Assembly: GCF_019375475.1 (NCBI RefSeq)
Contig: NZ_JAHXGQ010000002.1
Coordinates: forward strand, 186,001 to 250,000
Source: Saccharothrix obliqua
GTDB taxonomy: Bacteria; Actinomycetota; Actinomycetes; Mycobacteriales; Pseudonocardiaceae
Direction of reading: 5' to 3'
DNA: 64,000 bases
Below are positions 54,108-61,742 of the stretch, one piece after another. Both the position numbers and the translations under genes were made by a program. Each line of letters begins with the position of its first letter. Positions within the stretch are counted from its first letter, which is position 1. A model generated the notes under the pieces. It was not told the DNA's origin. It did no database searches and worked only from the letters and a program-made list of their open reading frames with translations.

Positions 54108-54728
54108 TTGAACGACCCGGCACAAGGCGCGCGCACCAGGGCCGGTCTCGTCGCCGCGAGCATCGAGCTGTTCGACCGACACGGGTACGAGGGCACGTCG
54201 CTGGACGCCGTCTGCCGCAGCATCTCGGTCACCAAAGGCGCGCTGTACCGGCACTTCCCGTCCAAGCAGGCACTCGCCGTCGCGGTCGTGGAGGAGCACT
54301 TCCGGCGCTGGCACGAGGTGCGGGCGGAGTTCGAGGGCACCGGCACGGGACCGCTCCAGACGCTGATCGACCTCACCCACCGGATGGGCGCCCTCACCCG
54401 CACCGACCGGACGGTGCGGGTGGGCGTGCGGCTGCTGTTCACCAGCGAGCTGTTCGAGCTGCTGGCGGGCGTGCACTTCGTCAGCCTGGTGGTGATGGTG
54501 CGCGACCTGCTCGGGCAGGCCGTGGCGGCGGGCGAGGTGCGGCCGGGCCTGGACACCCGCGAGGAGGCGGACGGCATCGCCGCCGCCGTCATCGGTTCGC
54601 AGGCGCTGGCCGTGATCGCGGGCGGCGACCCGGTGGACCGCCTGGCCACGATGTGGCGGCACCGCCTGGAACACCTGGCGGTGCCGGCCCACCGCCCGCA
54701 CCTGCGGGCGACCGCCCTGGTCGGCTGA
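54108..54728 (+). CDS. TetR regulator, second gamma-butyrolactone-receptor-like protein
   Basis: 206 residues from TTG at 54108 (GAGGA upstream). HTH HGYEGTSLDAVCRSISVTKG then ALYRHFPSKQALAVAVVEEH, the same GBL-receptor signature as the 52749 protein, with divergent remainder. A TTG start is unusual but no ATG or GTG in frame fits the RBS and HTH offset. The paralogous pair with a STAS protein between them resembles a receptor/pseudo-receptor arrangement. Confidence 0.82.
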   Translation: MNDPAQGARTRAGLVAASIELFDRHGYEGTSLDAVCRSISVTKGALYRHFPSKQALAVAVVEEHFRRWHEVRAEFEGTGTGPLQTLIDLTHRMGALTRTDRTVRVGVRLLFTSELFELLAGVHFVSLVVMVRDLLGQAVAAGEVRPGLDTREEADGIAAAVIGSQALAVIAGGDPVDRLATMWRHRLEHLAVPAHRPHLRATALVG

Positions 54729-54873
54729 CCACGACCGGCGGCAGCACGGCACGCACCGCACCACCGCACACCGACCGACCGCACCCACCGAACTTGCCCG
54801 CCGAGCCCGCCGCGACGCAAGCGGCCGGCAGCGCGAGGCACGGCCCCGGTGCGCCGAACGGACCAGCCCCCTC

Positions 54874-55764
54874 CTACCCCAGCCGCTCGTACTCGGCGCG
54901 GACCTGGGTGATCAGGTCGCGGACGGCCTGCCCGCGAACGGCCGCCTCGTGCAGGTGCTCGAAGGTCGCGAGGTGGCCCCGCACGTCGTCCCGGTCGGTG
55001 ATCACCACGTTGCCGGACAGGAGGTCGAACACCACCATCGTCTCGTCCAGCACCACGAAACCGGCGTCCGGCAGGTCCACGCGGGTGAACCACCGGATGA
55101 CGCCGAGTTCCACGTCCGGCGCGAGGCTCAACGCCCACAACAGGTCCCAGTGCTGCGGCGCGGCGCGCAGCGCGCCCTCCGACAGGACCACCACCGTGCG
55201 CCGGCCCGGTTCGACCCAGCGCAGCAACTGCGGTGGCACGCCGCAGATCCCGAACGCGCGCACGGTGCGTGCCGCGGCCTCCGTGCGCGCCACCACGACC
55301 TGGCGGCGGGCGACACCGCGGTGCAGCACCGCGCGGCGGTGCTCGGCGTCGCGCGTCACCTGGTCGGCCAACGCCAGCAGCCGACGCCGCACGCTCGGCG
55401 GCACCTCGTACACCTCGGCCAGCCGCGCCACGTCGGCGACCTTCGGCAGCAGCCGCCCGGTCTCCACCTTCGAGACCTTGGACTGGCTCATCCCGGCCCG
55501 CTTACCCGCCACCGCGCCCGTCAGGCCCGAGTTCAGGCGGGCGCGCAGCAGTTCGACGGACAGTTCCTCGCGCCGGGCGCGGGCGTCGGCGACCACCATC
55601 ATCTGCGTCACGGGGCGGTGCCCCCGCCGGCGCAGCCGCACGCCTTCCGCCACGAGGGTGCTGCGCACCGTCCCGTAAGAGCGACCGGTCGCGGCGGCGA
55701 GTGCGCGGATCGTCTGGCCGTCCGCGTAACCTTTCACCACGAAGGCGCGGAAGTTCCCGGTCAC
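54874..55764 (-). CDS. HTH regulator with C-terminal Scr1/DUF5753-type domain
   Basis: 296 residues, GTG at 55764 overlapping the stop of the zinc-finger gene (GTGA). N-terminal helices GYADGQTIRALAAATGRSYG form a first HTH-like part, then RAGMSQSKVSKVETGRLLPK is the XRE HTH. The C-terminal part (~150-296) with GVPPQLLRWVEPGRRTVV and LATFEHLHEAAVRGQAV matches DUF5753-type ligand/partner domains that pair with DUF397 proteins. Probably an antitoxin-like or developmental regulator. Confidence 0.8.
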   Translation of the reverse strand: MTGNFRAFVVKGYADGQTIRALAAATGRSYGTVRSTLVAEGVRLRRRGHRPVTQMMVVADARARREELSVELLRARLNSGLTGAVAGKRAGMSQSKVSKVETGRLLPKVADVARLAEVYEVPPSVRRRLLALADQVTRDAEHRRAVLHRGVARRQVVVARTEAAARTVRAFGICGVPPQLLRWVEPGRRTVVVLSEGALRAAPQHWDLLWALSLAPDVELGVIRWFTRVDLPDAGFVVLDETMVVFDLLSGNVVITDRDDVRGHLATFEHLHEAAVRGQAVRDLITQVRAEYERLG

Positions 55765-56009
55765 TGCGCGCACGCCGCGGTCTCGCCGGGGCGCCGGGCG
55801 GGTCGTCGCGGTGGTCCGATTCCCTCGTGCGCCCGCCAGGCCGAGTCGCACGCCGGGCAGGTCGGCCAGCACCAGTGCGCGTACGGCTGGTCCGCCGGGA
55901 TGATCAGCGGGACGCCGCACAGCGTCTCGCCCGCGTCACGCGGTGTCAGTTGGCGGCGGATCGCGTGGCGGCGGCCGGCGTGCGGCATCCAGCGGAAGTC
56001 GCGGGTCAT
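55761..56009 (-). CDS. Small zinc-finger protein
   Basis: 82 residues, ATG at 56009 with GGAGGG. Zn-ligand candidates are Cys in ETLCGVPL and HWCWPTCPACDSAWRAH (CxxxCxxC plus His). Short basic regions flank it (GRRHAIRRQL, PPRRPARRPG). It is coupled (GTGA) to the HTH regulator downstream and divergent from the Scr1-type gene. Typical actinobacterial zinc-ribbon partner of such regulators; DNA or protein binding is inference. Confidence 0.75.
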   Translation of the reverse strand: MTRDFRWMPHAGRRHAIRRQLTPRDAGETLCGVPLIIPADQPYAHWCWPTCPACDSAWRAHEGIGPPRRPARRPGETAACAQ

Positions 56010-56165
56010 CGGTGTTTCCCTCCCCTGGCCCGGAATTGGCAGGGTCAACGTAAAGCCTGCACGTGCAGGTTGGGGAGTACACCATCGAGTGAAGGACGAT
56101 TCCACCGACGTGCGGCAGACTGATCGGTGTCGGGGACACGGTGCAGTCGAGGAAAGCAGGTGGAC

Positions 56166-57020
56166 ATGGCCGGCAGCGGCGCGAGCCCGACGGTCTACAA
56201 GCGACAGTTGGGCATGGCGCTCACGACACTGCGCGAGAGCGTCGGCAAGACGCAGGACCACGCGGCCGAGGTGCTGGAGTGCTCCCCCGCGAAGATCCGC
56301 CGCATCGAGGTCGGTGACGTGGCCATCCGCGCGGCGGAGCTGCGGGTGCTGCTGGAGTTCTACGGCGCGACCAGGCAGGCGCGCAAGCCGATCGAGGAAC
56401 TGGCGCGGGAAGCACGCAAACGCCGTCCCCGCACCCCGTACGGCACCGTGCTGCCGGACTTCTTCCGGCGGTACTTCAACCTGGAGCAGATCGCCACCGA
56501 GGTGCTGCTCTACCACCCGGAGCTGGTACCGGGCCAGTTCCAGACCGACGAGTACGCACGGGCCTTGATCGAGGCGAACCCGCTGCACAACCCGAACGAG
56601 GTCGACCGGCTGGTCGAGGCGCGCAAGGCACGGCAGGCGCGGCTCGTCGAGGGTTCGACCCCGCAGATGCAACACGTGGTGCTGCACGAGGCGGCGATCC
56701 GGACCGTGGTCGGCGGTCCGGAGGTGATGAGGGCGCAGTTGCACCACCTCAAGAAGCTCTCCCACCTGACCAACGTGACGATCCAGGTCATCCCGTTCAC
56801 CGCGGGAGCACACGCGGCGTCCAACTTCCCGTTCATCCTGCTGAGGTTCGCCGACAACCAGCGGAACATCGTCTACCTGGAGGACCTGACAACCGCGAAC
56901 TCGGTGGACGAGCCGGGACACGTCGCGCAGTACGAGACGATCTTCCGCCACATCGTCGGCACCGCTCTGTCGCCGGCGAAGAGCATGGCCCTCGTGACTA
57001 CAGTGGCGGGCGAGTTGTAA
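56166..57020 (+). CDS. XRE regulator with Scr1-type DUF5753 domain
   Basis: 284 residues. HTH: LGMALTTLRESVGKTQDHAAEVLECSPAKIRRIE (~15-48), then DUF5753 (Scr1) with PGQFQTDEYARALIEANPLH, HVVLHEAAIRTVVGG, LTNVTIQVIPFTAGAHAASN and FILLRFADNQRNIVYLE. ATG at 56166. Homologous to the S. coelicolor bldB/whiJ/abaA-type regulators whose DUF397 partners are encoded next door, as here. Probably controls development or antibiotic genes via a DUF397-dependent mechanism. Confidence 0.9.
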   Translation: MAGSGASPTVYKRQLGMALTTLRESVGKTQDHAAEVLECSPAKIRRIEVGDVAIRAAELRVLLEFYGATRQARKPIEELAREARKRRPRTPYGTVLPDFFRRYFNLEQIATEVLLYHPELVPGQFQTDEYARALIEANPLHNPNEVDRLVEARKARQARLVEGSTPQMQHVVLHEAAIRTVVGGPEVMRAQLHHLKKLSHLTNVTIQVIPFTAGAHAASNFPFILLRFADNQRNIVYLEDLTTANSVDEPGHVAQYETIFRHIVGTALSPAKSMALVTTVAGEL

Positions 57021-57043
57021 TCCCGACAAGGAGGGCGAACGCC

Positions 57044-57220
57044 ATGAACCCGATCCCCACCGCGTGGCGGAAGTCCAGTTACAGCGGCGGCAACGGCGGT
57101 GCGTGCGTCGAACTCGCGCACGCCGGTAGTCGCTTGCTCGTGCGTGACTCGAAGAACCCCGAGGGTCCGACGCTCACCTTCCCCACCGCGGGCTTCCTAC
57201 GCGCCGTCAAGAACGCCTGA
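57044..57220 (+). CDS. DUF397 protein, copy 1
   Basis: 58 residues, ATG at 57044 with AAGGAGG 9 bp upstream; stop at 57218-57220. Sequence MNPIPTAWRKSSYSGGNGGA continues through CVELAHAG and VRDSKNPEGP to FLRAVKNA, the DUF397 layout. It lies 23 bp after the Scr1 stop and is its predicted partner. It is too short for a usual ORF search. A terminator hairpin follows at 57227-57249. Confidence 0.92.
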   Translation: MNPIPTAWRKSSYSGGNGGACVELAHAGSRLLVRDSKNPEGPTLTFPTAGFLRAVKNA

Positions 57221-57226
57221 CCCCGA

Positions 57227-57249
57227 GCCCCCGACATCCGGTCGGGGGC
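57227..57249 (+). terminator. Terminator after DUF397 copy 1
   Basis: GCCCCCGAC (57227-57235) pairs with GTCGGGGGC (57241-57249), loop ATCCG. The copy-2 equivalent at 57524-57546 pairs GCCCCCG with CGGGGGC. Confidence 0.7.
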
Positions 57250-57346
57250 CTACCGACCCTTCCGCCTGAGCGGGTGCGGCCGGACGGAGAAGCTCGCAGA
57301 CACCACTTGGCGGGCGAGTTGCAACCCGACAAGGAGGGCGAACGCC

Positions 57347-57517
57347 ATGAACCCGATCCCGTGGCGGAAGTCCAGTTACAGCGGCGGCAACGGCGGCGAC
57401 TGCGTCGAACTCGCGCACGTCGGTGGCCGCTTGCTCGTGCGTGACTCGAAGAACCCCGAGGGTCCGACGCTCACCTTCCCCACCGCGCACTTCCTGCGCG
57501 CCGTCAAGAACGCCTGA
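57347..57517 (+). CDS. DUF397 protein, copy 2 (tandem duplicate)
   Basis: 56 residues, ATG at 57347 with identical AAGGAGG spacing; MNPIPWRKSSYSGGNGGD then CVELAHVGG, VRDSKNPEGP and HFLRAVKNA. It differs from copy 1 by loss of two residues (Thr-Ala after P5) and a few substitutions. It sits in a 303-bp-period duplication that also copies the last codons of the Scr1 gene. A hairpin follows at 57524-57546. Confidence 0.9.
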   Translation: MNPIPWRKSSYSGGNGGDCVELAHVGGRLLVRDSKNPEGPTLTFPTAHFLRAVKNA

Positions 57518-57534
57518 CCCCGAGCCCCCGGCAT

Positions 57535-57750
57535 CCGGTCGGGGGCTTCGCCCCCTCCGCCCGGTCGAGGAGCGCGCGGTACGGCTGACCCCCAGCCCCC
57601 GGGGTCCGGTCGGCGGCTTCGCCGCCCCCTCCGCCTGGTTGCAGGTGTCCAGCGCGGCTGCCCCCAGGTCGACGTCCGGTCGGGGGTCTCACCCCCTCCG
57701 CCCGGTCGAGGAGCACACGGGATGCCCCAGCCCCGACGTCAGGTCAGGGT
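57535..57750. repeat. Degenerate repeat array of terminator-like units
   Basis: The unit CGGTCGGGGGCTTCGCCCCC followed by TCCGCCCGGTCGAGGAG occurs at about 57535-57571 and again, with changes, at about 57675-57711; a CCGGTCGGCGGCTTCGCCGCC variant lies between. Several G/C-rich hairpins result. No gene is visible; this is probably eroded copies of the DUF397 3' flank. Confidence 0.6.
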
Positions 57751-57751
57751 T

Positions 57752-58147
57752 TCACCGCCCCTTGCGCCACTCGCGCACCACGTGCTCGACGTCGAAGGGC
57801 ATCAGGTTGAGCGGCGGGCCGGAGAGCGGTTTGCGGATGGCGTCCGTGATCCGCTCGTTGATCTCGCCCAGGATGCGCCGCACCTCGGCCTCCGAACCCG
57901 CGCGCCCGGCGGCCTCCCGCGCCGCCGCGGCCTCGCGGCGGAGTTGGAGGGACGCGGGCAGTGCCGTGCCCTCCTCGCGCCGCACCTTCTCCTTGAGCCA
58001 CCACAGCTCGTCGTGCGCCCCGGACAGGCCCGGCAGCGGTTTCCCCGCGCCGGGCAGGTTGTCGAACTCGCCCCGGTCCTGCGCCTCGCGGATCTGCCGG
58101 TCCACCCACGTCTCGAACCCGACACCAGCGGGTTTGCGCTCCGTCAC
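57752..58147 (-). CDS. DUF1992 (DnaJ-homologue C28-type) protein
   Basis: 131 residues from GTG 58147. Signature: WVDRQIREAQDRGEFDNLPG with the GKPLPGL sequence and LRREAAAAREAAGR helix, then EINERITDAIRKPL and a C-terminal FDVEHVVREWRKGR. No J-domain is present, as in bacterial YdhN-like members. Function unknown. Several in-frame GTGs (to 58162) make the start slightly uncertain. Confidence 0.88.
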   Translation of the reverse strand: MTERKPAGVGFETWVDRQIREAQDRGEFDNLPGAGKPLPGLSGAHDELWWLKEKVRREEGTALPASLQLRREAAAAREAAGRAGSEAEVRRILGEINERITDAIRKPLSGPPLNLMPFDVEHVVREWRKGR

Positions 58148-58228
58148 GACCACCACCCCCACCCCAGGCTACCGAACGGACACCCCTTCCGGCGGGCTCG
58201 GAACCGGCATCGCAGCCCTGGTGATGGA

Positions 58229-58310
58229 CGAACCCGACGCCCTTCCGTAACCTGTCCGAGACCCGGCGGGACGGTAACTCGTCCGGGCTAACCGGGTTCG
58301 AGGGAGGACC
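58229..58310 (+). ncRNA. Structured 5' leader of the NlpC/P60 gene (candidate regulatory RNA)
   Basis: Two mutually exclusive stems can form. ACCCGG (58261-58266) pairs with CCGGGT (58292-58297), enclosing a small GGACG/CGTCC hairpin (58269-58284). Alternatively CGAACCC (58229-58235) pairs with GGGTTCG (58294-58300). Both use the segment next to the GAGGGAGGA RBS (58299-58308). c-di-AMP (ydaO) riboswitches often precede such cell-wall genes, but the ydaO core cannot be recognised here. Confidence 0.4.
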
Positions 58311-58318
58311 GCGCAGCC

Positions 58319-59314
58319 GTGGCGTCGCACCCCGTTCAGCGCACCGTCCGCGCGGCTGTGGCCGCGGTCGCCGTGCTCGCCCTGGCGGGCGGCGTGCTCG
58401 CACCGGCGGCGGCCGACCCGTTGCCGCCCAACGCCTCCGACACGTTGAAGCGGTACAACGAACTCACCACCCAGGCCGAGAAGCTGAACGAGGAGCACCT
58501 GCGCGCGCAGGACGATCTCGCGAAGGCGCAGACCGACCTCGACCAGGCCAACCGCGACCTCACCGCCGCGCAGCAGGCGCAGGAGGAGCTGCGCGGGCAG
58601 GTCGACCTGCTGACCGAGGCGTCGTTCGAGGGCGCGCGGTTCAACCAGCTCTCCGCGATCCTGGTCAGCGAGTCGCAGCAGGACTTCCTGAACCGGATGT
58701 CCGCGCTCGGCGTGCTGGCCGACGAGAACGCCGAGTCGATGGCGAGCCTCCAAGCCGCCGTGGACCAGGCGAACGACGCGTCGCGCCGCGCCACCGACGC
58801 CGCCGCCAGCGCCGACCGGGCGATCAGCGACATCGACCAGCGCAAGGCCGCGTTGGACGCGCAGATCACCGAGGCGCGTGACGCGTACCGGGCGTTGCCG
58901 AAGTCGGAGCGCGACGCGTTGGCCGACGAGGGCTTCACCGGCGAGGTGCCGGTGCCGCCGGGTCAGGCCGGGCAGGCGCTGGCGTTCGCGCTGGGCGAGC
59001 GCGGCAAGCCCTACGTGTTCGGCTCCAACGGCCCCGACTCGTGGGACTGCTCCAGCCTCATGCAGGCCGCGTACCGGTCGGTCGGGATCAGCATCCCGCG
59101 CACCACGTACGGGCAGGCCGTCATCGGGCGCGAGGTGTCGTTGAACGAGGTCAAGGCCGGCGACCTGGTCATCTACTACGCCGACCGGCACCACGTGTCG
59201 ATGGCGATCGACGGCATCCGCGCCGTGCACGCGTCGACCGAGGGCGTCCCGGTGAAGATCCAGGACATCGAGTCCATCGGGCCCATCAACACCATCCGGC
59301 GCGTCGTCGGCTGA
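58319..59314 (+). CDS. NlpC/P60 peptidoglycan endopeptidase (RipA/RpfB-like)
   Basis: 331 residues. Signal peptide to ~32 (ALAGGVLAPAAA-DPL), coiled-coil helical region (45-205, e.g. QAEKLNEEHLRAQDDLAKAQ), then the NlpC/P60 domain (~215-331). Catalytic Cys244 in DSWDCSSLMQAAYRS, His292 in RHHVSMAIDG and the third polar residue His304 region RAVHASTEG. It cleaves D-Glu-mDAP links in peptidoglycan in the periplasmic space during cell division, as RipA does. GTG at 58319 with GAGGGAGGA. Confidence 0.92.
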   Translation: MASHPVQRTVRAAVAAVAVLALAGGVLAPAAADPLPPNASDTLKRYNELTTQAEKLNEEHLRAQDDLAKAQTDLDQANRDLTAAQQAQEELRGQVDLLTEASFEGARFNQLSAILVSESQQDFLNRMSALGVLADENAESMASLQAAVDQANDASRRATDAAASADRAISDIDQRKAALDAQITEARDAYRALPKSERDALADEGFTGEVPVPPGQAGQALAFALGERGKPYVFGSNGPDSWDCSSLMQAAYRSVGISIPRTTYGQAVIGREVSLNEVKAGDLVIYYADRHHVSMAIDGIRAVHASTEGVPVKIQDIESIGPINTIRRVVG

Positions 59315-59380
59315 CCGGCCCGCGGGGGCGGACCCCGTTACGATTCCCGCCGGCGGGTACCTGAGGACGGCGGTGGGACG

Positions 59381-60190
59381 TTGCGCTGGAGTGCCGGTGC
59401 GGTCGCGCGGATGCTGGGCGTGTCGCCGGTGACCCTGCGCACCTGGGACCGGCGGTACGGGCTCGGCCCGAGCACCCGGGAAGAGGGCAGGCACCGCCGG
59501 TACAGCGAGGAGGACGTGGCCCGGCTGCGCCGGATGCTGGTCCTGACCGGGCGGGGCGTGTCGCCCGCGTCGGCCGCGGCGGCGGTGCTGGCGGCGCCCG
59601 GCGGGGAGGTCGGGCCGCGTGCCGTCGAGGAGGCGGCGGAGCTGCTGGACGTGCCGCTGCTGGGGACGCTTTCCTCATCGTTGATCGCGCGGGACGGCGT
59701 GGTGCGTGCCTGGGAGGACGTGCTCGTGCCGTTCCTGGTGGCGCTGGGCGAGCGGGTCGCCGCCACCGGCTCGGGCGTGGAGGTCGAGCACCTGGCGTCG
59801 GCGGCGATCTCGCGGGCGTTGCGCGCCGCCGCCCCGGTCGCCGGGAGCGCGTCGGTGCTGCTGGCGTGCGCGCCGGAGGAGCAGCACAGCCTCCCCCTGG
59901 ACGCGTTGGCCGCCGCGCTCACTGAACGTGACTGCGGTTCATGGCACCTGGGTGCTCGCGTGCCGGCTCGGGCGTTACTCGATGCGGTGAATTCTCTCGC
60001 CCCGCGGGTGGTGTTCGTGTGGGCGCACGCGCCGGCCTGCGCTGTGCTGGCACCCGTCTCCGAGCTGCTGGAACGTGGCCTGCCGGTCCTGCTCGGCGGG
60101 CCGGGTTGGGTGCCCGTGCCGCCGGGTGCCCGGTGGTTCGGCTCGCTCGGCGCGGCCGTGACGGGTGTGCTGGAGTTGAACCGGTTCTGA
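59381..60190 (+). CDS. MerR regulator with B12-binding-like C terminus (CarH/LitR-like)
   Basis: 269 residues. MerR HTH ARMLGVSPVTLRTWDRRYGL (8-27) with the wing GRHRRYSEEDVARLRR. The C-terminal half has the B12-binding-fold features VEHLASAAISRALRAA, CAPEEQHSLPLDALAAAL (ExH motif) and VFVWAHAP, as in light-dependent CarH/LitR repressors. Substitutions at the Trp/Glu/His light-sensing positions are possible, so adenosyl-B12 sensing is not certain. TTG start at 59381. It could repress carotenoid or stress genes; no crt gene lies in the window. Confidence 0.78.
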   Translation: MRWSAGAVARMLGVSPVTLRTWDRRYGLGPSTREEGRHRRYSEEDVARLRRMLVLTGRGVSPASAAAAVLAAPGGEVGPRAVEEAAELLDVPLLGTLSSSLIARDGVVRAWEDVLVPFLVALGERVAATGSGVEVEHLASAAISRALRAAAPVAGSASVLLACAPEEQHSLPLDALAAALTERDCGSWHLGARVPARALLDAVNSLAPRVVFVWAHAPACAVLAPVSELLERGLPVLLGGPGWVPVPPGARWFGSLGAAVTGVLELNRF

Positions 60191-60240
60191 ATCGAATTTA
60201 GGCTGTGCGGGGTCCGTTCCCGAGCACAGGACGTGATCAC

Positions 60241-60528
60241 ATGCCGGAACTGTCCCGCCTGCCCCGCCCGGTCGCCGAGTCCTGGGACTGGCAGCTGAGA
60301 GGTCTGTGCCGCGGCATGGACAGCGCCCTGTTCTTCCACACGCCCAACGAGCGCGGTGCGGCGCGGGAGGACCGGGAGGCCAGGGCGAAGGCCGTGTGCG
60401 CGCGGTGCCCGGTGCTGGCGGAGTGCCGCACGCACGCGCTGACCGTGGAGGAGACGTACGGGGTCTGGGGTGGGCTCGGGGAGAGCGAGCTGCGCCGGTT
60501 GATCTCCCGCAACCACCGGCGCGGCTGA
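60241..60528 (+). CDS. WhiB-family Fe-S regulator, WhiB3/WhiD type
   Basis: 95 residues, ATG at 60241. Four Cys (C23, C53, C56, C62) in the C-x29-CxxC-x5-C pattern bind a [4Fe-4S] cluster, and GVWGG (74-78) is the turn loop before the basic C-terminal helix (ISRNHRRG). The N terminus WDWQLRGLCRGMDSALFFH resembles WhiB3/WhiD. It is a redox-linked transcription factor acting with the principal sigma factor in development or metabolism. Its stop abuts the convergent arfC-like stop. Confidence 0.93.
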   Translation: MPELSRLPRPVAESWDWQLRGLCRGMDSALFFHTPNERGAAREDREARAKAVCARCPVLAECRTHALTVEETYGVWGGLGESELRRLISRNHRRG

Positions 60529-60909
60529 TCAACGCGCGGAGGCCGCGCTCTTGGGCCGCCAGCGCGTGTACCCGGCGCGCTCGGCCTCGGCGATGGACCG
60601 GAAGGTGACGTCACCCTTCATCCGCTTGAAGTAGGGCGAGTCCGGGGTGTGGAAGATCATCGACTTGGAGCTGCCCTTCACCGCGCACTCCGGGGCGGGC
60701 ACGGTGTCGACGTGGTGCACGACCTTGCGTTCCACTTCGGACGGTTCCCGGCGCGGCACCGCGGTCAGGGCGAGGCGGACCGGCGGGTCGAGCCGGGCGC
60801 GCAGGGCGCGGATCGTGGACCGCAACGCCAACCAGGTGATCAGGGCGCCCGCGAGGAAGGCGAGCGCGCACAGGACGAACAGCTGGGCGAACAACCAGAT
60901 CACTGCCAC
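60529..60909 (-). CDS. ArfC-like "sunset"-domain membrane protein
   Basis: 126 residues: N-terminal TM (LFAQLFVLCALAFLAGALITW, ~6-28), a basic linker and the C-terminal domain ECAVKGSSKSMIFHTPDSPY followed by FKRMKGDVTFRSIAEAERAG, the sunset-family signature seen in ArfC of the M. tuberculosis arfABC operon. GTG at 60909 follows the arfA-like stop by 2 bp. It likely assists ArfA function at the membrane. Confidence 0.82.
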   Translation of the reverse strand: MAVIWLFAQLFVLCALAFLAGALITWLALRSTIRALRARLDPPVRLALTAVPRREPSEVERKVVHHVDTVPAPECAVKGSSKSMIFHTPDSPYFKRMKGDVTFRSIAEAERAGYTRWRPKSAASAR

Positions 60910-60911
60910 TC

Positions 60912-61742
60912 CTAGCCGATGAGGACGTCTACCTGGCGCGCGGTCGGGCTGGTGCGCTCGGGGCCCGGGTCGACGGTGACGGCCGTCCGGAGGCGGTCGG
61001 GGCGCACGCCCTGTGCCACGAAGAGGTCGCGCACCACCTCGGCCCGCTGCTGCGCCAGTCCGCGCGGGTCGGGGTGTTCGGTGCCGGCGTGGCCGTTGAG
61101 CGAGACGACCGCCCGCGGTGCGACCAGCAGCAGGCGGGCGACCCGTTCCACCAGGACCGACCCGTGGCCCTGCCAGTCCGCCGTGCCGGGCTCGAACCGG
61201 AAGCCGCCGTTGCTCCGGACCAGGGCGGCGACCGAGCGCTGGAGCGCGCCCAGGTCGAGGTCACCGGGGACCACCGTGACCCGTTGGTCGGAGATCCCGT
61301 TGCGTGCCAAGGCTTCCCGCAACGTGGCCGCGCGACCTTCGTCGGCGACCGTCGCGCGTGCCGCACGCGACCCCTCGGCGAACACGGCCGTGAAGTCGGC
61401 CGCACCCACCCCGACCGCCGCGGCGACCACGTCGACCGCCACCGCGGCCCCCACCGGCAGCCGCTCGTGGCCGGCCGTGAGCAGGTCGGTGACCCGGAGG
61501 TCGACGGCCCTGGCGCGCACACCGTCCATAAGGGACCGCCGCTCCGCTTCGTCCGCGACGTCGCCGAGCAACACGACCTCGTCACCGCGCACGGACAACA
61601 CCAACCGCCCCACCGGGGCCGGCGACACACCCGCCGCTTCCGCGGCCAACTGCGCGCGGGCGAAGACCCCGGTGGCCGCGAGGAGTGCGGGCACGAGGAC
61701 GGCGCCGACGAGCCACACTCGCCACGTTCGGGAGGTCAGCAC
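60912..61742 (-). CDS. ArfA/OmpATb-like outer-envelope protein
   Basis: 276 residues. N-terminal TM/signal anchor (TWRVWLVGAVLVPALLAAT, ~6-24), a BON-like region (~45-110, VLLGDVADEAERRSLMDGVRA), and the OmpA peptidoglycan-binding domain (~190-276) with VSLNGHAGTEHPDPRGLAQQR. In mycobacteria ArfA (Rv0899) aids adaptation to acid and ammonia release. Here an arfC-like gene follows, but no arfB is recognised between them. Confidence 0.85.
   Translation of the reverse strand: MLTSRTWRVWLVGAVLVPALLAATGVFARAQLAAEAAGVSPAPVGRLVLSVRGDEVVLLGDVADEAERRSLMDGVRARAVDLRVTDLLTAGHERLPVGAAVAVDVVAAAVGVGAADFTAVFAEGSRAARATVADEGRAATLREALARNGISDQRVTVVPGDLDLGALQRSVAALVRSNGGFRFEPGTADWQGHGSVLVERVARLLLVAPRAVVSLNGHAGTEHPDPRGLAQQRAEVVRDLFVAQGVRPDRLRTAVTVDPGPERTSPTARQVDVLIG

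Larger units (their letters stand above)
57005..57546. repeat. Tandem duplication containing two DUF397 genes
   Basis: The segment from GGCGGGCGAGTTG (57005, end of the Scr1 gene) through the leader, DUF397 gene and terminator recurs at 57309 onward, with period 303 bp. Identity is highest in the leader and coding parts. The copied end of the Scr1 gene (no full ORF in copy 2) shows the duplication is recent and the boundary is exact. Confidence 0.85.

Noticed and set aside
58229-58310. ydaO (c-di-AMP) riboswitch
   Set aside because: Only the position before an NlpC/P60 gene fits. The conserved ydaO core could not be found, so I report only an unnamed structured leader.
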